From positions 1 through 64,000 of the forward strand of contig SHVE01000001.1 of NCBI GenBank assembly GCA_009694365.1: a stretch of 64,000 nucleotides of DNA, read 5' to 3'. A program made the translations under genes and the position numbers. This stretch comes from Thermoleophilia bacterium. Lineage in GTDB: Bacteria > Actinomycetota > Thermoleophilia > Miltoncostaeales > Miltoncostaeaceae. This document shows positions 8,150 through 16,004 of the stretch, in pieces (the first letter of the stretch is position 1; every line of letters starts with the position of its first letter). The notes under the pieces are model-generated. The model did not search any database, was not told where the DNA came from, and was given only the letters and a program-made list of their open reading frames with translations.

Positions 8150-9838
8150 ATGCATACCACCGAATCACGCCCGTCAGCCCATCCCCGGCACGAACCCGTG
8201 CGCGTGCTCGGCCGCTACGACCTTCAGGAGGTCATCGGCCGCGGCGCGACATCGCGGGTTCACCGCGCCCTCGACCGGGCGACGGGACGTGCGGTGGCGG
8301 TGAAGGTAATCCCCGTTCATCTCGGCCTCGAGAAGCGGGTGGCGGCCGAGATCCGTGCGGCGGCGCGGCTCGAGCATCGCAGTGTGGTACGGATGCTCGA
8401 CTGGGGCGAGGACGCCGACTCTCTGTATTTGGTGTCCGAGTTGGTCGATGGCTCCTCTCTGGAGAGCGTGTACGCCGAGGCACCTCCCGGGGATCGCGCC
8501 ACGGCCGCGATGGCCGCCGACGTACTGGAGGCCCTTCAGCACGCGCACGAACGGGGAGTGGTGCACCGCGATATCAAGCCGGCCAACATCTTGGTGGGGC
8601 GCGATGGCCATGCTCGCGTCGCCGACCTCGGTGTGGCCCGGCTGTCGGGCGAGAGCGGAATGACCCAGACCGGTGGCGTGGTGGGCACCATGGCCTACAT
8701 GGCGCCCGAGCAGGCCACGGGCGAGGCCGTGACTGGTGCGTCCGACGTATGGGCTGCCACTCTGGTGCTCTACGAGGGCCTGACCGGCAGGAATCCCATA
8801 CTCGGTGCCGGTCCGGCCGATACGGCCCGGCGCGCCGCACTGGGTGAGGTTCCTCCCATTCGTCAGCTGCGTCCCGACCTGCCGGATCGCCTGACGCGCG
8901 CCATTGATGCAGGATTGTCTCCCCGGCCTGAGTCCCGCCCCCGGGCCGACGAACTCGCCCGCGTTATCCGCGAGTCGGCGCACGACCTCCCGGAGGGACG
9001 CGGGCGCCGTGCAATGGCTCTGCTTTCGGGGCCTCTGCCGCCGATTCTCACGGGGGTGGGGGTCGGTCTGCTCGGTGGCCTCATCGGCGCGCAGGGGATG
9101 GGCGCGGGCACCTTCGGCGCCGTCGGGATCGGCCTCGTTGCCGGTGGAATTGGGATGTGGCGCGCGCCCGTGGCTGCGCTGGCCCTCGTGCTGCTCGCCG
9201 CCGCCGCCATGGCCACGAGTGCACCGGCGCTCACCGGTGTCGCTGTCGCCGTCGCGCTCGTTCTCGTCATGACCGGAGGACGGTACGGACGCCTCATCCT
9301 GCTGCCGATCCTTGCCCCGGTGCTCGCGATGCTGGGTCTGTTGCCCGTCTATGCCCTCATGGCCGGATCGGTACGGACCATCCGAGGCCGCATCTGGACA
9401 ATCCTGGCGGGGATGGTCTCGCTCCTCATGTGGCAGATCATCGCCGGGACATCCCACTTCGTGTTCACCGGCTGGGAGGTTGCCTCGGCCTGGGACGTGC
9501 TTGAGGGCGTGCCGTCACCGATCACGGCGGGGGAGGTCCTGATCGCGCCAATTCAGGCCCATCCGGCTGCCATTACGGGGTGCGTCATCGTGGCCGTGGG
9601 GGCGTTCGTGTGGCCGTTGGTCATGCGACGCACCGGGACCACGCGTGTTGCCGGGTCCATCCTGTGGGCTGCGGGCATCACCATTGCGGTCGGAATGTTG
9701 GGCGGGGGAGACCTTGACGCTGTCGGTGCCGTCATCCCCTCGGCTATCCTCGCCATCGCATGGGCCACCCGGCCTTGGCGTGCGCTCCTGCGCGGCGACC
9801 CCGGGCGAGGCACCTCTCTCAGCAGGACGATTGGATGA
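8150..9838 (+). CDS. membrane-bound Ser/Thr protein kinase (first gene of the wall-growth operon)
   Basis: The 562-residue protein has a Hanks-type kinase domain over about residues 20-285: glycine loop IGRGATSRVHRA, ATP lysine 52 (VAVKV), catalytic HRDIKPANI with His139 and Asp141, DLG in place of DFG (DLGVARLSG), and the APE motif in MAPEQA. The C-terminal 250 residues form a series of about eight hydrophobic helices instead of the usual single helix and sensor domain. It heads an operon in which the next start overlaps its stop (ATG at 9835). In actinobacteria the equivalent place is often near PknA/PknB, but the polytopic tail is different. No PASTA domain is present. Confidence 0.9.
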   Translation: MHTTESRPSAHPRHEPVRVLGRYDLQEVIGRGATSRVHRALDRATGRAVAVKVIPVHLGLEKRVAAEIRAAARLEHRSVVRMLDWGEDADSLYLVSELVDGSSLESVYAEAPPGDRATAAMAADVLEALQHAHERGVVHRDIKPANILVGRDGHARVADLGVARLSGESGMTQTGGVVGTMAYMAPEQATGEAVTGASDVWAATLVLYEGLTGRNPILGAGPADTARRAALGEVPPIRQLRPDLPDRLTRAIDAGLSPRPESRPRADELARVIRESAHDLPEGRGRRAMALLSGPLPPILTGVGVGLLGGLIGAQGMGAGTFGAVGIGLVAGGIGMWRAPVAALALVLLAAAAMATSAPALTGVAVAVALVLVMTGGRYGRLILLPILAPVLAMLGLLPVYALMAGSVRTIRGRIWTILAGMVSLLMWQIIAGTSHFVFTGWEVASAWDVLEGVPSPITAGEVLIAPIQAHPAAITGCVIVAVGAFVWPLVMRRTGTTRVAGSILWAAGITIAVGMLGGGDLDAVGAVIPSAILAIAWATRPWRALLRGDPGRGTSLSRTIG

Positions 9839-10632
9839 TGGCACTTCGTAACATCGAGCAGAAGATCGAGGAAATGGTCGAAAAGACTTTCGGCCGGATG
9901 TTTCGTAGCACGCTTCAGCCCGTGGAACTCGCGCGGCGCCTTGCCCGTGAGATGGAGGATCACAAGACGGTGTCGGTGTCGCGCGTCTATGTGCCAAACC
10001 AGTACACGGTGTATCTCTCTTCCCCTGATCGCCGCCAGTTCTCGAGTTACGAGTCCGCGCTCGTCACCGAACTCGCCTCCTACCTCGAGGCGCACGCACG
10101 CAGTGAGGGCTTGTCGCTGCTCTCGATGCCCCGCATCCGCTTGGAGACCGACTCGGACCTGCGTCCGGGCGAGTTCGGCATCGCGTGTCGCATGGTGGAC
10201 CCGGGGAGGCCCGGCACCATGGCCGCCGCCGCCGACGAGACCCCGCCGTCCGAACACGAGGTTCCCATCGCGCCGTTGCCCAACGAGGCACTCGAGGCGG
10301 TGAGCGGTACCCAGGTGCTGTCGCCCGAGCAGGCGCGTGCCGCCGGGCTGGTGCGCGAACAAATGACCCTCTACGTGGGTGGTCAACTGTTCCGCGTGTC
10401 GCAGAAGGTCACCACCCTCGGTCGCAGCCGGGACTGCGACATCGTGGTGCCCGACTCCAACGTGAGTCGCGTGCATGCCGAGATACGCCACGAGGAGTTT
10501 GAGTACGTGCTGGTGGATCTCGGGTCCACCAACGGCGTCGAGGTGAACGGCCGTCGCGTGTTGCGCCATGTCCTGCGCGACGGCGACCGGGTGAGTCTGG
10601 GCGGTGCCGACGTGGTGGTGGAGCGTCGATGA
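9835..10632 (+). CDS. fhaA: FHA-domain protein, FhaA-like (DUF3662 + FHA)
   Basis: The start is ATG at 9835, overlapping the kinase stop (ATGATG), giving 265 residues; an earlier in-frame ATG lies deep inside the kinase gene. The N-terminal domain (NIEQKIEEMVEKTFGRMFRS, then VELARRLAREMEDHKTV) is the DUF3662 domain of actinobacterial FhaA. After a short linker the C-terminus holds an FHA domain with GRSRDCDIVVPDSNVSRVHA and DLGSTNGVEVNGRR, all key phosphothreonine-binding residues. In mycobacteria FhaA binds phosphorylated partners that control peptidoglycan precursor flux; the same role is inferred from the shared operon. Confidence 0.92.
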   Translation: MMALRNIEQKIEEMVEKTFGRMFRSTLQPVELARRLAREMEDHKTVSVSRVYVPNQYTVYLSSPDRRQFSSYESALVTELASYLEAHARSEGLSLLSMPRIRLETDSDLRPGEFGIACRMVDPGRPGTMAAAADETPPSEHEVPIAPLPNEALEAVSGTQVLSPEQARAAGLVREQMTLYVGGQLFRVSQKVTTLGRSRDCDIVVPDSNVSRVHAEIRHEEFEYVLVDLGSTNGVEVNGRRVLRHVLRDGDRVSLGGADVVVERR

Positions 10633-10677
10633 CGCGCACCTCCGGACTCAGGCCGTAAGGGTAACCGGGAGTACGCG

Positions 10678-11277
10678 GTGACCGAGACGGGGCTCATCAT
10701 CGGGCAGGCCGTCTTCCTCCTGCTCCTCTACTTGTTCATCGCCTTCGTGGTACGCGCATCCACGCGCGCCCTGAAGTCGGCCGAACTCGAGATCACCCCG
10801 CCCCGGCAGCCGGAGCCCGAGCCGTCGCGTCGATCGGGCATGGCGGCATCGCGCACCGAGGTGGTGGGCACGCCCGGGGTCCTCGCGGCGGCAGTTGTCG
10901 GTACCGGTGCCGCGAGCAGGGCGGGCACCGCACCCCCGCTGTCGGAGGCCGCGCGTCCCGAGGTGGTACGCGCCGCCGCCACGGCCGATCCGCATCTGGT
11001 GGTGACGCGCTCGTCGAGCCTCCCCGTGGACGCCGTCTACGACGTCGCGGGCGGGGTGACCATCGGACGTTCGCGAACGAGCCGGATCCCGGTCACCGAC
11101 CAGTTCATTTCACACACCCACGCCCGAGTGTTCCGACGGGGTCACTTCTGGTTCGTGGAGGACCTCGGGTCGCTCAACGGCACGTTCGTGAACGGGCGCC
11201 GTATTTCCGGCGAGCAGCAGTTGCACCTGCGCGATGAGATCCGCGCGGGTGAGACCGTCCTTCGGTGGGAGGAGTGA
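10678..11277 (+). CDS. fhaB: membrane-anchored FHA-domain protein, FhaB-like
   Basis: The 199-residue product starts at GTG 10678 and begins with a single transmembrane helix (FLLLLYLFIAFVVRA). A variable Ala/Pro/Arg-rich linker leads to a C-terminal FHA domain with GRSRTSRIPVTDQFISHTHA and DLGSLNGTFVNGRR. In other actinobacteria the small FhaB links Ser/Thr kinase signalling with FtsW/RodA and PBPs at the septum. The 45-base gap from fhaA is the widest in this operon. Confidence 0.9.
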   Translation: MTETGLIIGQAVFLLLLYLFIAFVVRASTRALKSAELEITPPRQPEPEPSRRSGMAASRTEVVGTPGVLAAAVVGTGAASRAGTAPPLSEAARPEVVRAAATADPHLVVTRSSSLPVDAVYDVAGGVTIGRSRTSRIPVTDQFISHTHARVFRRGHFWFVEDLGSLNGTFVNGRRISGEQQLHLRDEIRAGETVLRWEE

Positions 11278-12023
11278 CGATCCGTACGGACCTCGCGCTG
11301 GTCGAGATCGCGTCCGCATCTGACGTCGGACGGGTACGCACCGACAACCAGGACCTCGACTTGCTGGCACCGCCCCTGTTCGCCGTGGCCGACGGCATGG
11401 GCGGCCACCGGGGTGGAGCCACGGCGGCGCGGCTCGCCGTCGACGCACTACGGGCGGTGGGGGGAGCAGCGGCGCCGGAGGACTTGCTGGTGGCACTGCG
11501 GGACGCCAATCGCGATATCGCCCACGCGGCCGACGATGACCCCGAGCTGGCCGGTATGGGGACCACCGTCACGGCCGGCTTGCTGGACGGCGGCATCCTG
11601 TATCTCGTTCACGTCGGCGACTCCCGCGCATATCTCATTCGCGATCGACGGATCGTCCAGGTGACGGCCGACCACTCGGTGGTGGCCGAGATGGTGCGGC
11701 ACGGCACGCTGGCACCCGCGGATGCCGAGAGCCATCCGGCCCGGCACATGATCACTCGTGCCCTCGGTGTGGATTCCGATCTCCAGATCGACGCCCTCCG
11801 CGTGGACCTCACGCCGGGAGACGTCGTGCTGCTGTGTACCGATGGGCTCTCCGGCCCCGTGGCTGACGACGAAATCCTTGCGGTGGTGGACGGCACGACC
11901 ACTCTGGCGGCGGCCGCCTCGGGCCTGGTGGATCGCGCCAACGCGGCCGGTGGCCCGGACAACGTGACCGTGGTGCTCGCCCGCGTGGGTGCTGCCACGT
12001 CTGCGGCGACGACCGCGGCATGA
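11274..12023 (+). CDS. PP2C-type protein phosphatase, cytosolic copy
   Basis: The start chosen is GTG at 11274, overlapping the fhaB stop (GTGA); GTG 11265 would add three residues. The roughly 250-residue protein is a complete PP2C/PPM phosphatase: TDNQD (metal-binding Asp), VADGMGGH, GMGTTVTAGLL, HVGDSRAYLIRD, TADHSVVAEMV, LCTDGLSG and GPDNVTVVL. There is no membrane segment, unlike mycobacterial PstP. It should reverse phosphorylation by the operon's kinases. A second PP2C gene follows immediately, so this operon encodes two. Confidence 0.92.
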   Translation: MTIRTDLALVEIASASDVGRVRTDNQDLDLLAPPLFAVADGMGGHRGGATAARLAVDALRAVGGAAAPEDLLVALRDANRDIAHAADDDPELAGMGTTVTAGLLDGGILYLVHVGDSRAYLIRDRRIVQVTADHSVVAEMVRHGTLAPADAESHPARHMITRALGVDSDLQIDALRVDLTPGDVVLLCTDGLSGPVADDEILAVVDGTTTLAAAASGLVDRANAAGGPDNVTVVLARVGAATSAATTAA

Positions 12024-13246
12024 CCTCGCGCCTCGCCTGGGTCGAGTTGGCGCGGGCCACGGATGTGGGACGTGTTCGCGGCCACAACGAGGACCGCCAT
12101 CTCGTGCGCCCTCGGGTCATCGCGGTTGCCGACGGCATGGGGGGTGCGCAGGCCGGTGAGGTCGCTGCGGGAATGGCCATTCGAGCGCTCGACGGCCTGT
12201 CCGATCACCCGCGCCCGGCCGATCTACGGCGGGCGGTGGACCGCGCGAACACCGAAATCCGTACGGCGGCGGTGGGCAGTGCCGGCCGCGCCGGTATGGG
12301 TACCACGGTGACGGCGTGCCTGCTGGGCGATGACGGTCGCCTGTACGTGGTGCACGTGGGTGACTCGCGGGCCTACCTCATGCGTGACGGTGCGCTGCGG
12401 CGGCTGACCGACGATCACTCCGTGGTGGCCGAACTCGTGCGTGGAGGAGTGCTGACCGAGGAGCAGGCCGATCGACACCCCCAGCGGAACGTCATCACCC
12501 GGGCGCTCGGGGCATCGGACCGGGTCTCGTCCGACGCGTTCTACGTGGGCGTGGCGCCGGGTGACGTGATCCTGCTCTGCACCGACGGAGTCTCGGCCTC
12601 CATCGGCGATGCGGGCATCGCCGCCGCCGTGGGACCCAGCGGGAGCCTGGCGGATGCGGCCCATGCCCTCGTGGCCGCCGCCGATGCCTCCGGCGGTGAG
12701 GACAATGCGACGGTGGTGCTGGTGCGCGTGGGCACGGGCGAGGCCGCTGCCATGCCGGAGCCCGTCGTGTACGTCCCGCCGGTGCCGCGCGTGGCGACGC
12801 TGCCCCGTTCGATGGTGGAGCCAGGTCGCCGCACTCAGCGCGCCCCCGAGCCCGAGCGGGTTCTTGAGCGCGTGGCCACGGGGACCTCACGCATCCTCAT
12901 CACCGGCGCCGCGGTCCTCGTACTCGTGGGCCTGCTTATCGGTGGCGTGGCGTGGGCCGCGTCCCGATCGCATGTGGTCCAGGCCGATGACGATGGGCAG
13001 GTGCGCCTGTACGACGGGTTGCCCTATTCGCCCCTCGGTATCTCCCTCATGGACGATGGGCGGAACCTCGGTGTGTCGGCACGTGAGGTCGGGGCGGATG
13101 ATCCCTCCGCACTGGAGCAGGGGATCCAGGGCGAGGGCGAGGCAACCGCCCTCGCTGCGCGCGTGGTCTGGTACTACGGACTGCCCCAGAAGTGGACGGT
13201 GCCCGAGGGATCGTCGTCGTCCGCGCGGGCGCGTGGCCGCCGATGA
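12020..13246 (+). CDS. pstP: PP2C-type protein phosphatase with membrane anchor, PstP-like
   Basis: ATG at 12020 overlaps the previous stop. The 408-residue product has a full PP2C domain (residues about 1-240: HNEDRH, VADGMGGA, GMGTTVTACLL, HVGDSRAYLMRD, TDDHSVVAELV, LCTDGVSA, GEDNATVVL), a linker, one transmembrane helix (ILITGAAVLVLVGLLIGGVA) and about 85 extracytoplasmic residues. This architecture is that of PstP, the phosphatase partner of PknA/PknB. It is clearly related to the cytosolic copy upstream but not nearly identical, so the duplication is old. Confidence 0.93.
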   Translation: MTSRLAWVELARATDVGRVRGHNEDRHLVRPRVIAVADGMGGAQAGEVAAGMAIRALDGLSDHPRPADLRRAVDRANTEIRTAAVGSAGRAGMGTTVTACLLGDDGRLYVVHVGDSRAYLMRDGALRRLTDDHSVVAELVRGGVLTEEQADRHPQRNVITRALGASDRVSSDAFYVGVAPGDVILLCTDGVSASIGDAGIAAAVGPSGSLADAAHALVAAADASGGEDNATVVLVRVGTGEAAAMPEPVVYVPPVPRVATLPRSMVEPGRRTQRAPEPERVLERVATGTSRILITGAAVLVLVGLLIGGVAWAASRSHVVQADDDGQVRLYDGLPYSPLGISLMDDGRNLGVSAREVGADDPSALEQGIQGEGEATALAARVVWYYGLPQKWTVPEGSSSSARARGRR

Positions 13247-14553
13247 GCCTGCGTGCGCGTGAGATCGGGTTCCTCATCCCGGCTCTCATTCTGGGGCTCG
13301 TGGGCCTTGCGGCCGGTGCCTCGGCGAGGACCGACACTCTGCAGGCGGGGCCATGGCAGACCGGGCTCGGGGTGGCCCTGGTCTTCATGGTGATGCACAC
13401 CGTGCTGCGTCTGCGCGCCCCGCTGTCGGACCCCTATCTGATGCCGATCTGTGCTGCGCTTACTGGTATCGGGCTCGCGATGCTCTACCGCATCGATCCC
13501 GGGCTCGCGGGCGATCAGGCCATCTGGGTGACGCTCGGCGGAATCGTGTTCTGCGCGGTCATCGTCTTTCTTCCCGATCACCGGGTGTTGGAGCGCTACC
13601 GGTACGTGATCGGTCTCACGGCGGTGGCCCTGCTGCTGGTCACCATGGTGATCGGTACCGAGGTGAACGGGTCGCGTCTCTGGATCGAGATCGGTGGCGG
13701 ACAGCGAGTTCAGTTGGGTGAGGTGGCGAAAGTGCTCATGGTCATCTTCCTGGCCGGGTACCTGCGCGAGAAACGCGAGGTGCTGGCCATCCCCACCGAG
13801 CGCCGCTTTGGGATGGACCTGCCGGCCACGCGCCACCTCGCCCCGATCATGGTGTTCTGGGGCGCCGCGTTGCTCGCCGTCGTTTTCTTGAACGACTTCG
13901 GAACGGCGCTGCTGTTTTTTGGCGTATTCCTCGCCATGCTCTACTTGGCCACCGCGCGCACGCTGTACGTGGGGCTCGGACTCGGGTTCTTCGCGGCGGG
14001 ATCACTGGCCATCTGGGCCGCTGTACCCCGCATCGGGGCCCGAATCGACTCCTGGCTCCACCCCTTTAGCGACCCGCAGGGGACCGGCTACCAGATGGTG
14101 CAATCCCTCTACGCGCTGGCCGATGGCGGGGTGGTGGGTCCCGGCTTCGGCCGTGCCCTTCTGATGACAGGGGGTACCTCGCGTATTCCCGCGCTCGAGA
14201 CCGACTTCATCTTCAGCGCGGTGGCCAATGATCTCGGCTACGTGGGCGCCATCGGGGTCATGCTTCTCTACGTCCTGCTCATGGCACGGGGGTTCGCCAT
14301 CGCCACTGCTGCCCGTGACGGCTTTTCCAAGTTGCTCGCGGGCGGCCTCACGGCAGTGGTGGGCCTGCAAGCGTTCATCATCATCGGTGGGGTGGTTCGC
14401 CTCGTCCCACTCACGGGAGTGACGCTGCCCTTCATGTCGTACGGCGGTTCGAGCGTGGTGGTCAACTTCGCCATCGCGGCCTTGCTCTTGACGATCAGCC
14501 ACCGGTCCCGCCAGGGACTTGTGGAGGTTGTGCGAGGGCTTCCCGGCCCGTGA
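13243..14553 (+). CDS. RodA/FtsW/SpoVE family SEDS glycosyltransferase
   Basis: ATG at 13243 overlaps the pstP stop and gives 436 residues; the open frame extends 17 codons upstream inside pstP. The protein is highly hydrophobic with about 10-12 helices and carries SEDS family features such as GTEVNGSRLWIEIGG, VQLGEVAKVLMV, NDFGTALLFFGVF, GTGYQMVQSLYALADGG and LPFMSYGGSS. SEDS proteins polymerise lipid II into glycan strands with a class B PBP, which is the next gene. RodA rather than FtsW is likely from operon context, but sequence alone does not separate them. Confidence 0.93.
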   Translation: MSLRAREIGFLIPALILGLVGLAAGASARTDTLQAGPWQTGLGVALVFMVMHTVLRLRAPLSDPYLMPICAALTGIGLAMLYRIDPGLAGDQAIWVTLGGIVFCAVIVFLPDHRVLERYRYVIGLTAVALLLVTMVIGTEVNGSRLWIEIGGGQRVQLGEVAKVLMVIFLAGYLREKREVLAIPTERRFGMDLPATRHLAPIMVFWGAALLAVVFLNDFGTALLFFGVFLAMLYLATARTLYVGLGLGFFAAGSLAIWAAVPRIGARIDSWLHPFSDPQGTGYQMVQSLYALADGGVVGPGFGRALLMTGGTSRIPALETDFIFSAVANDLGYVGAIGVMLLYVLLMARGFAIATAARDGFSKLLAGGLTAVVGLQAFIIIGGVVRLVPLTGVTLPFMSYGGSSVVVNFAIAALLLTISHRSRQGLVEVVRGLPGP

Positions 14554-16004
14554 ACCGGTCGATCAGGACTCTCTACCTCTCCCTCGCCTGCGGATTCGCC
14601 GGGATCATTGTGGCGCTCGGTTACTGGCAGGTGATCGCCGCGCCCGGCTTGGACGAGCGCGCCGACAATCCGTACCACTATGAGATGCAGCGCCTCGTGA
14701 ATCGCGGACGGATCGTGTCGGCCGACAAGGTGGTGTTGGCCGAGAGCGTGGCGTACACCGAGAGGGGTCAGAGGTACTACCGGCGCTACTACCCGCAGGG
14801 ATCGCTTGCCGCGCAGGTGGTGGGCTACGCCACGGCGCGGGAGGGCGCCACGGGCCTCGAGCAGTTCTACAACCGCTACCTCGCCGGGAGCTATGGCACC
14901 GGGGCCATTTTGGACCGGATGCGTGAGGACCAGAAGCAGGGCGCCGACATCCGGCTGACTCTCGATACCCGGGTGCAGAAAGCGGCGGAGACCCTTCTGG
15001 CCGGCCGACGCGGCGCGGTGGTGGCCCTCGATCCATCGACCGGCAAGGTGCTCGCGATAGCATCGAACCCGACGTTCGACCTCAACCAGGTGTCCACCGA
15101 CTTTGCCTCGATCCGAATGACCACGGGGGCACCCCTCCTTAATCGCGGTGTCGGCGGTCTCTACCCGCCCGGTTCGACCTTCAAGGTGGTCACAGCGACC
15201 GCCGCGCTCACCAGCGGCAAGTGGACTCCCTCCTCGGTGTTCGATGACAAGGGTGTATATGTGGTGGATGGGAAGTCGATCTACAACGCGGGCAAGTTCA
15301 AGTTCGGCATCCACAACCTCACGGACGCGCTCACGTTGTCCATCAACACCACATTCGCCAAGGTTGGTGATCAGCTTGGCGGGCCGAAGCTCGGGGGCGA
15401 GATGACCCGCTTCGGATTCGCCCGTCCCATTGAGATCGACCTGCCGCATGGTGAGGTCGCGGTCTCGGGCCGGTACCGTAGGGGGACACTGCTTCCCAAC
15501 GACCAGCGCGACGAGGACTCATCCCGAATCGCGATCGGACAGGAGAACCTTCAGGTGACGCCTCTTCAGATGGCGATGGTGGCGGGCGCGATCGCCAATG
15601 GTGGTCGTATGCAGCGCCCGTACCTGATGCGCCGCGTGATCACCCGTGACGGCATCGTGGTGCACCAGCAGCGGCCGGAGGAGCTCGGTTCGGTGGCGAG
15701 TGCGTACATCGCGTCGCAGGTGGGCCGGATGATGCGGAACGTGGTGTCCGGGGGAACGGGTACCAGGGCGGGTCTCGTCGGCCTCTCCGTGGCGGGGAAG
15801 ACCGGTACCGCGGAGACCGGCGACCCCAAGCGCAATCAGGCGTGGTTCATCGGCTATGCGCCGGTGGAGCACCCCAAGGTGGCGGTCGCCGTCGTGATCG
15901 AAGACACATCGGGCAGCGGTGGTACCCACGCCGCACCCGTCGCGGGTGGGGTCATGCGCACCGCGCTCTCAATCCGCCCCGTCCCGGGAGAGCCCGCACC
16001 GTGA
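14550..16004 (+). CDS. pbpA: class B penicillin-binding protein (transpeptidase), PbpA-like
   Basis: GTG at 14550 overlaps the previous stop. The 484-residue protein has an N-terminal membrane anchor (about residues 5-28), a PBP dimerisation region containing RGRIVSADKVVLAES, and a transpeptidase domain with SxxK at Ser209-Lys212 (PPGSTFK), the SxN motif in SINTTF and KTG at 417-419 (AGKTGTAE). It crosslinks peptidoglycan together with the SEDS protein encoded just upstream. All catalytic motifs are intact. Confidence 0.94.
   Translation: MNRSIRTLYLSLACGFAGIIVALGYWQVIAAPGLDERADNPYHYEMQRLVNRGRIVSADKVVLAESVAYTERGQRYYRRYYPQGSLAAQVVGYATAREGATGLEQFYNRYLAGSYGTGAILDRMREDQKQGADIRLTLDTRVQKAAETLLAGRRGAVVALDPSTGKVLAIASNPTFDLNQVSTDFASIRMTTGAPLLNRGVGGLYPPGSTFKVVTATAALTSGKWTPSSVFDDKGVYVVDGKSIYNAGKFKFGIHNLTDALTLSINTTFAKVGDQLGGPKLGGEMTRFGFARPIEIDLPHGEVAVSGRYRRGTLLPNDQRDEDSSRIAIGQENLQVTPLQMAMVAGAIANGGRMQRPYLMRRVITRDGIVVHQQRPEELGSVASAYIASQVGRMMRNVVSGGTGTRAGLVGLSVAGKTGTAETGDPKRNQAWFIGYAPVEHPKVAVAVVIEDTSGSGGTHAAPVAGGVMRTALSIRPVPGEPAP

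Noticed and set aside
14268-15449. Minus-strand frame of 393 codons over rodA and pbpA
   Set aside because: Antisense shadow of two well-supported genes; no recognisable protein content.
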